NCBI GenBank assembly: GCA_017427525.1
Contig: JAFRSP010000036.1
Coordinates: forward strand, 1 to 64,000
Length of the DNA stretch: 64,000 bases
Reading direction: 5' to 3'
Origin: Clostridia bacterium
GTDB lineage: Bacteria > Bacillota > Clostridia > Oscillospirales > Feifaniaceae
Shown: piece by piece, positions 9,602 through 18,967 of the stretch
How the letters are laid out: every line of letters begins with the position of its first letter
Position numbering within the stretch: the first letter of the stretch is position 1
Notes under the pieces: generated by a model
Told to the model about the DNA's origin: nothing
The model's input: only the letters and a program-made list of their open reading frames with translations
The model's database searches: none
Translations under genes and position numbers: made by a program

Positions 9602-10467
9602 TCGGATTCCTCCGGAAATTCAAGTGTAAAGGTTCCTAGCTTTCCGGCTCGAAATTCATCCAGGAGAATACGTGCGGCCCGCTCGGTGTTGACCGATCCG
9701 CCGGTGGCCAAAAAACCTCTCTGCCGCCCGAGCTCCTCAAGCATGTCATAGGATCCTTCAAATCCACAAGGATCAAACCGATACCGCTCGGCAAGGGCTT
9801 CGGGACGAATTTGCTTCAATGTGCCGAGCAGCCGACAGGCGATCTCCTCCACATCCAGAACATCGTCTTTGATCGCACCTGTAAAGGCCAGATGCAACGA
9901 GACCGTTTCATCTTCAAACTTTGGCCACAGGATCCCTGGCGTGTCGAGCAGGTCGATATTCCCCTCGATCGAGATCCACTGCTTTCCCCGCGTGACGCCG
10001 GGACGGTCGGCCACCTTGGTTTTTGCCGTTTTTGCCAAGCGATTGATCAAAGAGGATTTCCCGACATTCGGAATGCCAAGAATCATTGCACGCAAGGACT
10101 TGTTCATCCCCCGTGCACGGTCTCTTTCGATCTTATCTTCCAGCAACCGGCGCAGAGCCGGAGCAAGCCCTGCAATCCCCTTTCCGCTGAGGGCGTTGAG
10201 CTCCACGACCTCATAACCCTTTGCTCTGTAGTGAGCCGTCCACCGACGGTTGCCCTCGGGTTGAGAGAGATCGGACTTGTTGAGCACGATCAGCCGCTTC
10301 TTCCCCTTGGTCAACGAATCGATCATGGGATTCCTGGAGCTGACCGGTATCCGCGCATCCAGGATTTCCACCACCGCATCGACCAATTTCAGATCTGCCT
10401 CGATCGCGCGCTGTGTTTTTGTCATATGTCCCGGATACCATTGGATATTGAGCGAATCGGGCGCCAT
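9598..10467 (-). CDS. rbgA: Ribosome biogenesis GTPase YlqF/RbgA
   Basis: RbgA is a circularly permuted GTPase needed for late assembly of the 50S subunit. The 289-residue protein starts [17 protein letters not shown] after an AAAGGAG. The permuted G motifs are visible: NKSDL (G4) comes before [14 protein letters not shown] (G1), then RPGVTRG (G2) and DTPGILWP (G3). The gene lies between lepB and rnhB, the same neighbourhood as in Bacillus. Confidence 0.95.
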   Translation of the reverse strand: MAPDSLNIQWYPGHMTKTQRAIEADLKLVDAVVEILDARIPVSSRNPMIDSLTKGKKRLIVLNKSDLSQPEGNRRWTAHYRAKGYEVVELNALSGKGIAGLAPALRRLLEDKIERDRARGMNKSLRAMILGIPNVGKSSLINRLAKTAKTKVADRPGVTRGKQWISIEGNIDLLDTPGILWPKFEDETVSLHLAFTGAIKDDVLDVEEIACRLLGTLKQIRPEALAERYRFDPCGFEGSYDMLEELGRQRGFLATGGSVNTERAARILLDEFRAGKLGTFTLEFPEESE

Positions 10468-10490
10468 ATCGGTTCTCCTTTCAAACAGCA

Positions 10491-10518
10491 ACCCCGCCGG
10501 TGAAAGGGACGGCGGGGT
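10491..10518 (-). terminator. Hairpin between lepB and rbgA
   Basis: Nine-base arms (10491-10499 and 10510-10518, ACCCCGCCG and its complement) enclose a ten-base loop. On the minus strand only a weak T-rich stretch follows, so it may be a partial terminator that tunes rbgA-rnhB expression rather than a full stop. Confidence 0.45.
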
Positions 10519-10526
10519 CAGGGGCG

Positions 10527-11081
10527 TCACGAGTTTGCAATCAATCCGAACTCAGAAAAGGGCATGATCCTGAAAAAGACCTTGCCGAGAATGTGGCGGG
10601 TATCCACCATGCCAACCTCTACCCAACGGCTGTCGGTCGACCTGTTCCGATTGTCGCCCATCACGAAAACACAGCCGCTCGGCACCATCACGGGAAATGC
10701 GACCGTGCCGGACTTGTAGGTAGGCTCGTTGACATAGGGCTCATACTGTGCAACTCCATCGACATAGACGACGCCGTTATCCCAGTCGATATCGACGATC
10801 TGGCCCTCGGTTGCAACAATACGCTTCACCAGCGGCTCCGACAGCTTGGAAAACACCACGATATCGCCAGCCTTCGGCGTGTAAAAGGCGGAGCGCAGCA
10901 GCACACGGTCCTGATCCTGCAAGGTCGGCACCATAGAGGTGCCGTCCACCCCAATCAGCCGAACCCCGAAGCTGAGGATCAGCACCACAATCAAAACGGA
11001 GTAAACCAGGCAATCCCACCAGTCATAGAGTTCAAAATAACGAGATTTCTGGGGCGCTTTTTCGCTCCGCCGGTCTTCCAT
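10527..11081 (-). CDS. lepB: Signal peptidase I
   Basis: Type I signal peptidase cleaves signal peptides at the outer face of the membrane. The 184-residue protein has one N-terminal membrane segment (about residues 24-45). The catalytic Ser49 sits in GTSMVPTL and Lys86 in VKRIVA, and box E is GDNRNRSTDSR. The single membrane anchor and short length are typical of Gram-positive enzymes. It lies downstream of rplS and upstream of rbgA. Confidence 0.96.
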   Translation of the reverse strand: MEDRRSEKAPQKSRYFELYDWWDCLVYSVLIVVLILSFGVRLIGVDGTSMVPTLQDQDRVLLRSAFYTPKAGDIVVFSKLSEPLVKRIVATEGQIVDIDWDNGVVYVDGVAQYEPYVNEPTYKSGTVAFPVMVPSGCVFVMGDNRNRSTDSRWVEVGMVDTRHILGKVFFRIMPFSEFGLIANS

Positions 11082-11164
11082 ACTAACCCCTCTTCCAAAT
11101 CCGCTCCGCTTCCCACGATCTCAAATAACCTGCGACCCGAAGAAATCACAGGCGAAACATTACA

Positions 11165-11190
11165 GAAAAGGGGGCGAAAGCCCCCTTTCA
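11165..11190 (-). terminator. Intrinsic terminator after rplS
   Basis: On the minus strand AAAGGGGGC, a TTTC loop and GCCCCCTTT form a nine-pair stem followed by TTCTGT. It lies six bases past the rplS stop and would reduce read-through into lepB. Confidence 0.8.
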
Positions 11191-11195
11191 TGCCG

Positions 11196-11537
11196 TTAGA
11201 TCTTCTCTTTGACCTTGGCTCTCTTGCCAACGCGATCTCTCAGATAATACAGCTTCGCACGGCGAACTTTACCGCGGCGCGAAACCTCAATCTTCTCAAT
11301 GTTGGGCGAGTGCAGGGGGAAAGTGCGCTCCACACCAATTCCATAGGAAATGCGGCGCACGGTGAAGGTTTCGGAAACGCCGCCCCCGTTCTTGGAAATC
11401 ACGGTGCCTTCGAACATCTGCGCTCTCACGCGGTTGCCCTCTTTGACCTTGACATACACCTTAACGGTGTCACCGATACTAAAGGCGGGAATGTCTTTCT
11501 TGAGTTGGCTATCTGTTACAGCCTTGATGTAATCCAT
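11196..11537 (-). CDS. rplS: 50S ribosomal protein L19
   Basis: The 113-residue protein matches L19 along its length, with [36 protein letters not shown] and [15 protein letters not shown]19 sits at the 30S-50S interface. An AGGAGG lies eight bases before the ATG. A promoter-like pair is present about 80 bases upstream. Confidence 0.98.
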   Translation of the reverse strand: MDYIKAVTDSQLKKDIPAFSIGDTVKVYVKVKEGNRVRAQMFEGTVISKNGGGVSETFTVRRISYGIGVERTFPLHSPNIEKIEVSRRGKVRRAKLYYLRDRVGKRAKVKEKI

Positions 11538-11615
11538 GGGATTTCCTCCTCGTTTCAGGCGTTCATTCTCTCATATTTTCTTGAGACAGAGGACCACCTT
11601 TCATAATGCCTATAT

Positions 11616-11644
11616 AGTTTATCACATGAAAACAGATTTTACAA
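11616..11644 (-). promoter_or_regulatory. Probable promoter of rplS
   Basis: TTGTAA (11639-11644) and TAAACT (11616-11621) on the minus strand are 17 bases apart. This would give a leader of roughly 70 bases before rplS. Confidence 0.4.
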
Positions 11645-11817
11645 GGGACTTTTTCCCCGAAACAACCATTTTTTTACCGCATTTCATCCAGAAAAGCAGG
11701 CGACGCGCCCTGCTGAAAGACAGCTGGAAAGCTTTTCTTTTTTCGTATTCGAATAGCTGCCGGATGCGCTGCGCAAACTGCACCATATGCATCGCACAGA
11801 AAGGGGGGCCATCTGCC

Positions 11818-12498
11818 ATGGGCATTGTTTTCGTTCGAACGGTGATTCTCTACTTCGCCATTATCTTTGCGCTTCGATTGATGGGCAAACGCCAAATGGG
11901 AGAACTGCAGCCCGCAGAATTTGTGATCACCCTGCTGATTGCCGAGGTCGCGGCGGTGCCCATGCAGTCGAACGAGATTCCTATGGCCTATGGGCTGATC
12001 TCGATCGGCGTTCTGATCTCTCTCGAAATCCTGCTCTCCACTCTGTCGCTCAAACTGCCGGCACTGAACACCCTGATTTCGGGAAGGCCCAGCATCATCG
12101 TGGAAAACGGGCGGATCCTGCAGGACGAGATGGCACGGCAATGCTTTACGGTTTCCGATCTCTGTGAGGAGCTTCGGCAGCAAAAGATCGACCGCATTTC
12201 CGAGATCTCCTATGCGGTTCTGGAAACCACCGGCAGACTCTCGGTTTTTCTCAAGCCGCAATTCTCTCCTCCCACCCGCGTGGATACCGGCGTTCAGGCA
12301 ACCGATCGCGGCGTGGTACGTCTGGTTGTGAACGACGGAAAGATGCAAAAAAGCGTCTGCCAAGAACTCTCTCTCTCACGGGCCGCGCTCGACGAGCTGC
12401 TCTCCCGCCGCGGATTCACGGTGGAAAACACCTATTATTGCAGCATGGACCAAAACGGCGACATCCTTGAACTATTCGGGAAGGAGTCTGCTTCATGA
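11818..12498 (+). CDS. DUF421 (YetF-like) membrane protein
   Basis: The 226-residue protein has three N-terminal membrane segments (about residues 5-75, including LRLMGKRQMGELQPAEFVIT, the DUF421 signature). A soluble tail follows, with GRPSIIVENG and a repeat of the YetF/YrbG C-terminal fold. Its molecular role is unknown. The start was placed at the ATG that gives the family N-terminus, with AAAGGGGGG upstream. The stop overlaps the next gene by four bases, and the DUF421-DUF4363 pairing is common in Clostridia. Confidence 0.88.
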   Translation: MGIVFVRTVILYFAIIFALRLMGKRQMGELQPAEFVITLLIAEVAAVPMQSNEIPMAYGLISIGVLISLEILLSTLSLKLPALNTLISGRPSIIVENGRILQDEMARQCFTVSDLCEELRQQKIDRISEISYAVLETTGRLSVFLKPQFSPPTRVDTGVQATDRGVVRLVVNDGKMQKSVCQELSLSRAALDELLSRRGFTVENTYYCSMDQNGDILELFGKESAS

Positions 12499-12881
12499 AA
12501 TCGAGGCGTCTTTGGATCGCTCTTGCAATTCTCCTGTTGATCACCGTGGTCAGCCTGGGCAATCAGGCCATATATCACGAGACGGTCACTCTCCTGACGG
12601 AACAGTTGTCCCGTGCGATTGCTGCCGCAACAGTCGGAGACCACACCGCCTGTTCCTATTGGATGCAGATCTTTGAGCGCGAGGCGGAACGCCGCCTTCC
12701 TTTTTTCAACATGACCACCTCGCACCATGAAGTGGACGAATTCATGAGCACTCTCACAAGAGCAAAAACGCTGCTGGATCAACAAAATCTTGCCGATTTT
12801 CTGGTGGAAGCCGACCAACTTCAGACTCGTCTTGCGCATATCGACGCTTCCGAACAGCTCCTGTGGGACAATATTCTCTGA
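12495..12881 (+). CDS. DUF4363 family membrane-anchored protein
   Basis: This 128-residue protein has one N-terminal membrane segment (about residues 6-24). The predicted helical domain ends in a segment like the DUF4363 consensus (HHEVDEFMSTLTRAKTLL and SEQLLWDNIL). It is translationally coupled to the DUF421 gene through an ATGA overlap. The function is unknown; the pairing suggests the two act together at the membrane. Confidence 0.78.
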   Translation: MKSRRLWIALAILLLITVVSLGNQAIYHETVTLLTEQLSRAIAAATVGDHTACSYWMQIFEREAERRLPFFNMTTSHHEVDEFMSTLTRAKTLLDQQNLADFLVEADQLQTRLAHIDASEQLLWDNIL

Positions 12882-12942
12882 CCCTGCATAAACGGGGGCC
12901 GCCCTCCATAAATATGGTAAAAATGCACGAGGGGGCCCCACG

Positions 12943-14421
12943 ATGGATAAATTCAGGATCTATGACGACATTTCCCGCCGAACCGACGGCGATATCTACA
13001 TCGGTGTGGTCGGTCCGGTTCGCACCGGAAAGTCCACCTTCATCAAGCGCTTCATGGAAACGCTGGTCCTTCCCAATATCCTCAATGAGAACAAACGCGT
13101 GCGGGCGCTCGATGAACTCCCTCAGAGCGCGGGCGGCAGGACGATCATGACGACTGAGCCCAAATTCGTCCCCAATGAAGCGGTGGAAATCTCCCTTTCC
13201 GAGAACTCCAAGCTCAACGTCCGCTTGATTGACTGCGTCGGCTACCTGGTGGAGGGCGCCCTTGGCAGCTCGGAAGACAATCTTCCCCGCATGGTGCGCA
13301 CTCCCTGGAGCGACGGTGAAATCCCTTTTGACCGCGCCGCCGAAATCGGCACCCGCAAGGTTATTTGCGACCACTCCACCATCGGCCTCGTCATCACGAC
13401 CGACGGAAGTATTGGCGATATCCCGCGGGAGTCCTATCAATCCAGTGAGCAGCGGGTTGTGAAGGAGCTTTCCGCTCTGCACAAGCCCTTTATCCTGGTG
13501 CTCAACTCCCGTTATCCCGCTCGGGCAGACACCCTGCAGCTTGCCGCAGACCTCTCCCAAGAATATGGAGTCTCGGTGATTCCGGTCAATTGCATGGAAC
13601 TGACCGAAAACGACATCAAAAGCATCATGGAAAAGGTGCTCTTCGAATTCCCGATTCAGGAGATCAACATCCAGCTGCCCGGCTGGGTTTTTACCCTGCC
13701 GCACGACCATTGGCTGAAAGAATCCCTCTTCCGCTGCGTCACGGAGGGCGCACGGCAGATCGGTCGGATTCGCGACGTCTCCGGCGCGGTGCAGGAGTTC
13801 GGGGAAAACGAATACCTCAAGCGATCTTCGCTGGTTCATATGAACTTGGGAGAAGGCTCCGCCACCGTGGAGCTTCAGCCTCGTGATGGACTCTTCTATC
13901 AGGTGATCGGAGAGGAGACCGGCTTTGAGATCCCCGATGAAGAGGCCATGGTCACCCTTCTGCTCGAGCTCTCCCGCATGAAACGGGAATACGACAAGGT
14001 GTCTGCCGCACTGGAAGAGGTCTCTGCTAAGGGATACGGAATTGTGATCCCCAGCATCGAAGAATTACATCTGGAGGAGCCGGTCATCGTGAAACAGGGC
14101 AGCCGGTATGGCGTGCGTCTGAAAGCCTCGGCGCCTTCCATCCATATGATCCGCGCCGACATCGAAACAGAGGTATCCCCCATTGTTGGAAGTGAAAAGC
14201 AATCGGAAGAACTTGTGAAATACCTTTTGGAAGAATTTGAAGAGAATCCGCAAAAGATTTGGGAATCCAATCTCTTTGGAAAATCTCTGCATGAACTGGT
14301 CAACGAAGGTCTGGTCGCCAAGCTCAACCGCACACCGGAAGAGGCCAGAGAAAAACTGCAGGAAACCCTCTCCCGTATCGTAAACGAAGGCAGCGGCGGC
14401 CTGATCTGCATCATTCTCTAA
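12943..14421 (+). CDS. spoIVA: Stage IV sporulation protein A
   Basis: SpoIVA is the ATPase that polymerises on the forespore surface and forms the base of the spore coat. The 492-residue protein begins MDKFRIYDDISRRTDGDIYI and has the P-loop GPVRTGKSTFIKRF near residues 25-38. It is full length, with the usual C-terminal membrane-targeting helix region. A G-rich ribosome site precedes the ATG. It is direct evidence that the organism forms spores. It is followed by the SpoIVF-like pair after 14 bases. Confidence 0.98.
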   Translation: MDKFRIYDDISRRTDGDIYIGVVGPVRTGKSTFIKRFMETLVLPNILNENKRVRALDELPQSAGGRTIMTTEPKFVPNEAVEISLSENSKLNVRLIDCVGYLVEGALGSSEDNLPRMVRTPWSDGEIPFDRAAEIGTRKVICDHSTIGLVITTDGSIGDIPRESYQSSEQRVVKELSALHKPFILVLNSRYPARADTLQLAADLSQEYGVSVIPVNCMELTENDIKSIMEKVLFEFPIQEINIQLPGWVFTLPHDHWLKESLFRCVTEGARQIGRIRDVSGAVQEFGENEYLKRSSLVHMNLGEGSATVELQPRDGLFYQVIGEETGFEIPDEEAMVTLLLELSRMKREYDKVSAALEEVSAKGYGIVIPSIEELHLEEPVIVKQGSRYGVRLKASAPSIHMIRADIETEVSPIVGSEKQSEELVKYLLEEFEENPQKIWESNLFGKSLHELVNEGLVAKLNRTPEEAREKLQETLSRIVNEGSGGLICIIL

Positions 14422-14435
14422 AAGGGGGAATCGCC

Positions 14436-15482
14436 ATGCGCATCGCAAAACACTCCGGAAAACGGCTTCGTCCCCTTCGGACGGCTCCCCGTGCACGGAG
14501 AAAACGCCCTGTGCACAGCGCCGTCGACGCCGCTGACCGACGGCTTTTTCTACAGCTCGCAAGCTCCGCCGTGATGGTCGCTCTCGCCGTCATGGTTTCG
14601 GTTGTCGGCGGCGAACTGAGCGATTCGATGGTCGCGGCGATCGAATCCACCACCAATTTGGAGGAGGTCAACGCCGTACTCTCTTCGACGGTGAAGCGTA
14701 TTCCCGTGTTCGGCCAACTGTTTTCGGAAGACGGAGCGATCGAGGTCTTTGGATCGTCCAAATCGTCCGAGACCGGCGCGTCCCCCTCCCAGAGCTTTGT
14801 TCTGACGCCGTTGGAACCCCAATCCACCCCGGGTGGTACTGCTGCGAACAGCACCGATCAAAGCGGATTTGACGCGACTGCCTTTGAAGCCCTCCCTGAT
14901 ATTCCCGAAGAACCCTACGGCGGCGTAAAAAGCGCCGCCGTTCCCCTTCAAAGCGACGGCCTTCCGGTTTTTCGCTTTGTAAAGATCGCATCCGGCGATT
15001 CTTCAGACGATGTACAGTCTGAACCGGCTACCGCACCGGCGACGGATATTCTTCCCGACAACTGCACGCTCGAATACCAAGCGCTTCCCTATCCGCTCAA
15101 TCTCCCGCTGGACGGAACCGTCACCTCCCGTTTCGGCGCAAGATGCGATCCTGCCAAAGAGGAATCGGCCTTTCATCACGGGCTGGATCTTGCTGCGCCT
15201 GCAGGCACGGCGATCCGCCCCGTCGCCTCCGGAACCGTGATCGAAACCGGATACAATACCATCTATGGCAACTACCTTGTACTGCAGCATGCGGGAGGGC
15301 TCACCTCAAAATACGCGCACTGTCAAAGCCTGCTGGTCAAGGAAGGCGACCGCGTCAAACCATCGACCAAACTCGCTACCGTAGGTTCTACCGGCTCTTC
15401 CACCGGCAACCATCTGCACCTGGAACTGAGACTCAGCGGAATCTTTTTGGATCCCGCGATAGAACTGGGGATTTTATCATGA
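14436..15482 (+). CDS. M23 (LytM) domain membrane protein, SpoIVFA-like
   Basis: The 348-residue protein has a very basic N-terminus, one membrane segment near residues 40-59, a long Ser/Thr/Pro-rich linker and a C-terminal LytM domain. The domain carries the full set of M23 zinc ligands: HHGLD and HLH, with YAHC between them. It overlaps the next gene, a SpoIVFB-like protease, by four bases (ATGA). That pairing and the topology point to SpoIVFA, which in Bacillus holds and regulates SpoIVFB. A SpoIIQ-like role is the alternative. Confidence 0.75.
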   Translation: MRIAKHSGKRLRPLRTAPRARRKRPVHSAVDAADRRLFLQLASSAVMVALAVMVSVVGGELSDSMVAAIESTTNLEEVNAVLSSTVKRIPVFGQLFSEDGAIEVFGSSKSSETGASPSQSFVLTPLEPQSTPGGTAANSTDQSGFDATAFEALPDIPEEPYGGVKSAAVPLQSDGLPVFRFVKIASGDSSDDVQSEPATAPATDILPDNCTLEYQALPYPLNLPLDGTVTSRFGARCDPAKEESAFHHGLDLAAPAGTAIRPVASGTVIETGYNTIYGNYLVLQHAGGLTSKYAHCQSLLVKEGDRVKPSTKLATVGSTGSSTGNHLHLELRLSGIFLDPAIELGILS

Positions 15483-16108
15483 AACGGGGGCACATCTGGG
15501 TAAGTCCCTGGCTGATCGTCTTGCTCCTTGTCTTTTTTGCCATCGACGCCTCAGTCTATGCCCCGCTGGTGGTATTCTCTGCCGCACTGCACGAAGCCGG
15601 ACATCTCTTTGCCCTGCAGCGTCTCGGCATTCGGGTGGAGCAGATTCGGTTTCATCCCTTCGGAATTGAGATCACCGCTCCCGGGCTTTTCTCTCTTCCC
15701 TACCGAGGCGAGCTCTGTGTCGCCGCGGCAGGACCGATTGCCAATCTGCTGTGCGCCTGTTGCACGGTCGCTCTGGTTTTCCTGTTCGGCGACTTCACAG
15801 GCGCGCTCTTCCTCGTTGTCTGCAATCTGGCCCTGGCAGGCCTCAATCTCATGCCGGTCGACGATCTCGACGGAGGGCGCATTCTGTCTGCCCTCCTGCT
15901 CCAAAAATTGGATCTCGACCGGGCGGAAGTTGTTTTAGAATCCGTCAGCAACCTCTCACTCGCCCTAATTCTCGCAGCAGGGCTCTGGCTGCTGTACACG
16001 ACCCGCTACAACTTTTCTCTTGCCATGATCGGCTGCTATCTGCTGGCGCGCAGGGTTCTGAAAACCTCTCCCTCTGCAGGCGTTTTCCCCGGCGGAAAGC
16101 CCTGCTAA
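15479..16108 (+). CDS. spoIVFB: Site-2 protease M50, SpoIVFB-like
   Basis: The 209-residue polytopic protein has the metalloprotease motif HEAGH (His38, Glu39, His42) in a membrane segment. A second motif, LMPVDDLDGGRI, supplies the Asp ligand. This size and order match SpoIVFB, which processes pro-sigma-K in the mother cell. The C-terminal CBS domain of Bacillus SpoIVFB is not present, so it is a compact form. Its ATG overlaps the stop of the M23 gene, and both lie downstream of spoIVA. Confidence 0.82.
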   Translation: MKRGHIWVSPWLIVLLLVFFAIDASVYAPLVVFSAALHEAGHLFALQRLGIRVEQIRFHPFGIEITAPGLFSLPYRGELCVAAAGPIANLLCACCTVALVFLFGDFTGALFLVVCNLALAGLNLMPVDDLDGGRILSALLLQKLDLDRAEVVLESVSNLSLALILAAGLWLLYTTRYNFSLAMIGCYLLARRVLKTSPSAGVFPGGKPC

Positions 16109-16174
16109 GGCATATTCGGATCTCTCACATCGCCCATGCCGCCGCTTTGAACCGGATTTTTCCTTGATTCAGAA

Positions 16175-16200
16175 AAAAGGCAGGGGTTCCCCCCTGCCGG
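16175..16200 (-). terminator. Intrinsic terminator of rqcH
   Basis: GGCAGGGG and CCCCTGCC (16179-16186 and 16191-16198) form an eight-pair stem with a four-base loop. On the minus strand it is followed by TTTTTT, a strong terminator for rqcH. Plus-strand transcription from the SpoIVF-like pair meets the same hairpin without a T run. Confidence 0.85.
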
Positions 16201-16233
16201 TGCCAGGCTGTAAAATAACCCAGGGCTTTGCGC

Positions 16234-18000
16234 TCACGTTGCAGTGTTCTTTTCCAGCTGTTTCAAAAGATCGGGCGACGACTTGACATAGGCCGTCTGC
16301 GAGGAAAAATAGACCACGCTGCCCGGCTTTGCCCCTGCAGGTTTTTTAACGTTTCGCAGCTGGGTGTAAGTGACCGGCACCTTATCCGGATCGGTCGCCT
16401 TGCTGAAGTGCGCGGCAAGCTGCGCTGCCTGTTCGAGCGTGCGGTCCGGCACACAAGCCCCTCCGCTTTGTACCAGAACATGAGACCCTGCGCAGCCAAG
16501 CACATGCAGCCACCAATCCTGCTTTTCTCCCAACTTGGTGACCAGCCAATCGTTTTGGGCGTTGTTCTTGCCCACCAGAATCACAAATCCATCGTCTGAA
16601 ACAAAGCGCATGGGCTTCTCCCCTGTTTTGCCTGCGCGCTTCTTTCCCTGATCTCCCCGCGGGCGGGCCAGATAGCCGCTCTCGATCAGTTCCTCGCGCA
16701 CAGCGTCGATCTCGTCCTGCGTTTCGGCCTGTTCCAGAGCAAGGCCCACCGAATCAAGGTAGACAAGCTCCTGCTCTCCTTTTTCGATCTGTTCCAACAG
16801 AATCTGTTCTCCGTTTTTTGCCTTTTGGTATTTCTTAAAATAGGTCTGAGCGTTGAGCGCAGGGCTTTTTGCCACATCCAGTGGGATGCGCAGCAACGGA
16901 GAATTCTCCTCATAGTAGTTGGGCAGTTCCACAAAGGGCGCTCCGCGCGGGACAGAGGCGAGATTGGCCGTTAGGAGTTCTCCGAAAATCCGATACTTAT
17001 CCCGGTCGGCAAAGTCGTTTTTCTCCGCTCTTTGATGGGAGAGTTTTTTGGAAGTGCGCTCTGTTGCGCGCTTGACCACCTTTTCCAACTGCTGTGTGCG
17101 CTGCTTCTTTCTGGCCGCCGCATCCCGCAGCGCATAAAACTGCTCCAGCATCTCGGAGTAGCTTTCGCACTGCTCTCTGCGGTAGAGGGATCCATATTGC
17201 GCAATCAAAAGGCAAGAGAAGTCCACCGGCGTGCCTTCCGCGTCAAGCAGCAAAGTCGGCTGCGCCCCTTCTCCCAAAAAAAGAGCGAGCAGCGACTGAT
17301 GCAGCGCTTCTCTGCGGGCGTCGTCGAGCGCATCCATCGTGAGAGTTTCTCCCCCGCAGGCCGAAAACGCCATCTCTCTCGCCAGCAGCGGAGAGAGCCC
17401 CAGCAGGTTGTTCAGCAGATATCGGTCGCACGGAAGCTCGCTCGAAGCAAACGCCACGCGGCGTAGCGCCTCGAGATCCATGCTCGGATCTTCTTTATCC
17501 TGTCTTGGCGGAAGCCGGTAGCGGACTCCCGGGATCAACTGCCGTGTTTTCCCCTCCGAGAGGTCGACATACCGCAGTGCTGCGAGCACCGTCTCGTCCT
17601 GTGTGAGCAGAATCAAATTGCTCATATTTCCCATCATTTCCAAGACCAGATGGCGTTGCTCCAGATCCCCAAGCTCGCTGACCGTCTCCAGCGAAACCCG
17701 TGCCACCCGCTCGAGGGGCTCCTGAAAAACGCCGGTCACCCGCGCGCCCACCAGATGCTTGCGCAGGAGCATACAGAGCATGGGAGGCACCTTGGGGTTT
17801 TCCCGCTGAACCCTGGTGATCTGAAGCCGCGCACTGTTTTGACTCGCGCTCAGCAGCAGACGCAAGTTGCCTTCTTTGGCGCGCAGCAGCAGCACAACCT
17901 CGTTTTTGTCCGGCATATAGACCTTATCCACCCGTGCTCCCGCAAGGCGGGCGTTGAGTTCGGCAGTCAAATGGGTCAATGTGATGGCGTCGAGTGGCAT
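16234..18000 (-). CDS. rqcH: NFACT family protein RqcH (Rqc2 homolog)
   Basis: RqcH binds stalled 50S-peptidyl-tRNA complexes and adds alanine tails in ribosome quality control. The 588-residue protein has the N-terminal NFACT-N domain (MPLDAITLTHLTAELNARL), a coiled-coil middle (about 270-440) and a C-terminal NFACT-R domain with NDWLVTKLGEKQDWWLHV. The start was set by AAGGAGG eight bases before the ATG. The protein was formerly called fibronectin-binding protein A. It is the last gene before the terminator at 16175. Confidence 0.93.
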   Translation of the reverse strand: MPLDAITLTHLTAELNARLAGARVDKVYMPDKNEVVLLLRAKEGNLRLLLSASQNSARLQITRVQRENPKVPPMLCMLLRKHLVGARVTGVFQEPLERVARVSLETVSELGDLEQRHLVLEMMGNMSNLILLTQDETVLAALRYVDLSEGKTRQLIPGVRYRLPPRQDKEDPSMDLEALRRVAFASSELPCDRYLLNNLLGLSPLLAREMAFSACGGETLTMDALDDARREALHQSLLALFLGEGAQPTLLLDAEGTPVDFSCLLIAQYGSLYRREQCESYSEMLEQFYALRDAAARKKQRTQQLEKVVKRATERTSKKLSHQRAEKNDFADRDKYRIFGELLTANLASVPRGAPFVELPNYYEENSPLLRIPLDVAKSPALNAQTYFKKYQKAKNGEQILLEQIEKGEQELVYLDSVGLALEQAETQDEIDAVREELIESGYLARPRGDQGKKRAGKTGEKPMRFVSDDGFVILVGKNNAQNDWLVTKLGEKQDWWLHVLGCAGSHVLVQSGGACVPDRTLEQAAQLAAHFSKATDPDKVPVTYTQLRNVKKPAGAKPGSVVYFSSQTAYVKSSPDLLKQLEKNTAT

Positions 18001-18089
18001 GGCAGCCTCCTTGTGAAATGTTATAATCAGCCTTTCCCTTCTCGCAGGGCTCAAAACGACTCCGGTTGAACTTGCCAGCTCCCAAAAGC

Positions 18090-18860
18090 CTACAGAAAGA
18101 GCACCTCGTCCTGCTGCAAGGTGTCTGATGGGAAAAAGACAAGCTCCGGAAAGAGAGATGAAAGGGTCTGCATCAGGACCGACAGAACGGGGCGCTCCGT
18201 GTGATAGTGCCCCGCGTCGATCAAGTTCAGGTGAAGTTCCCTCGCCTCAAGAAATTGGTGGTGCTTCACATCTGCAGTCACCAGCGTATCGCACCCCGCA
18301 GAAAGGGCCGCCGTCAGATAGCTGCCGCCCGAACCTCCGACCAACCCGATCCGTTTGGCCGGCCGACCGGCGTTGTAGAGCTTTACCCCACGGCATCCAA
18401 GCAGCCGCTTCACATCTTTCGCAAAATCAGCGACCGACATCGGCTGCTTCAGAGTTCCGATGCGCCCCAACGCGTCCTCTCCCAGCACGCCGGCCGGAAC
18501 GAGCTCCAGACAGCGGCAGAGCTCGTCGTTGACCCCGCCTTTCGCACGATCCAAGTTGGTGTGGAGACAGATCGCGGAGACGCCCATCTGAAGCAAGCGG
18601 GTGATCTTGGCCGTTTCACGGCAATCCGCCCGAATCGAATTCGGCAGGGTGAAAAACAGGGGGTGATGACTTACGATCAGCTGGCATTCCTTTTTACCGG
18701 CCTCTTCAATGACTTCGTCTGTGATGTCGAGGCAAAACAAAACGCGCTCGACCGGCACAGCTGCATCCCCTACAAGAAGCCCCGCATTGTCAAAATCGAG
18801 CTTGAGCTCAAGAGGAGCCAGCTCCAACAGGGATTCCAAAATCCTTCCGACCGTGGCCAT
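18090..18860 (-). CDS. Nif3-like dinuclear metal centre protein
   Basis: The 256-residue protein has the Nif3/YqfO motifs: DNAGLLVG near residue 27, SHHPLFF, HTNLDRAKGGVN, GLVGGSGGSYL and DAGHYHTERP. These carry the conserved His, Asp and Glu metal ligands. The YqfO insert domain found in some Bacillus homologs is absent. The biochemical role is uncertain. It is paired with trmK, as in most Firmicutes. Confidence 0.9.
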   Translation of the reverse strand: MATVGRILESLLELAPLELKLDFDNAGLLVGDAAVPVERVLFCLDITDEVIEEAGKKECQLIVSHHPLFFTLPNSIRADCRETAKITRLLQMGVSAICLHTNLDRAKGGVNDELCRCLELVPAGVLGEDALGRIGTLKQPMSVADFAKDVKRLLGCRGVKLYNAGRPAKRIGLVGGSGGSYLTAALSAGCDTLVTADVKHHQFLEARELHLNLIDAGHYHTERPVLSVLMQTLSSLFPELVFFPSDTLQQDEVLFL

Positions 18861-18967
18861 ATGTATCCCTCCGATTCCTATCATGATCCCAAAAGATGGA
18901 AATCCGCCCGTTTAACAGGTTTTCCATTCAAATGCATCCGACTACGTTCGACGCTTTTTGTGCCGGA

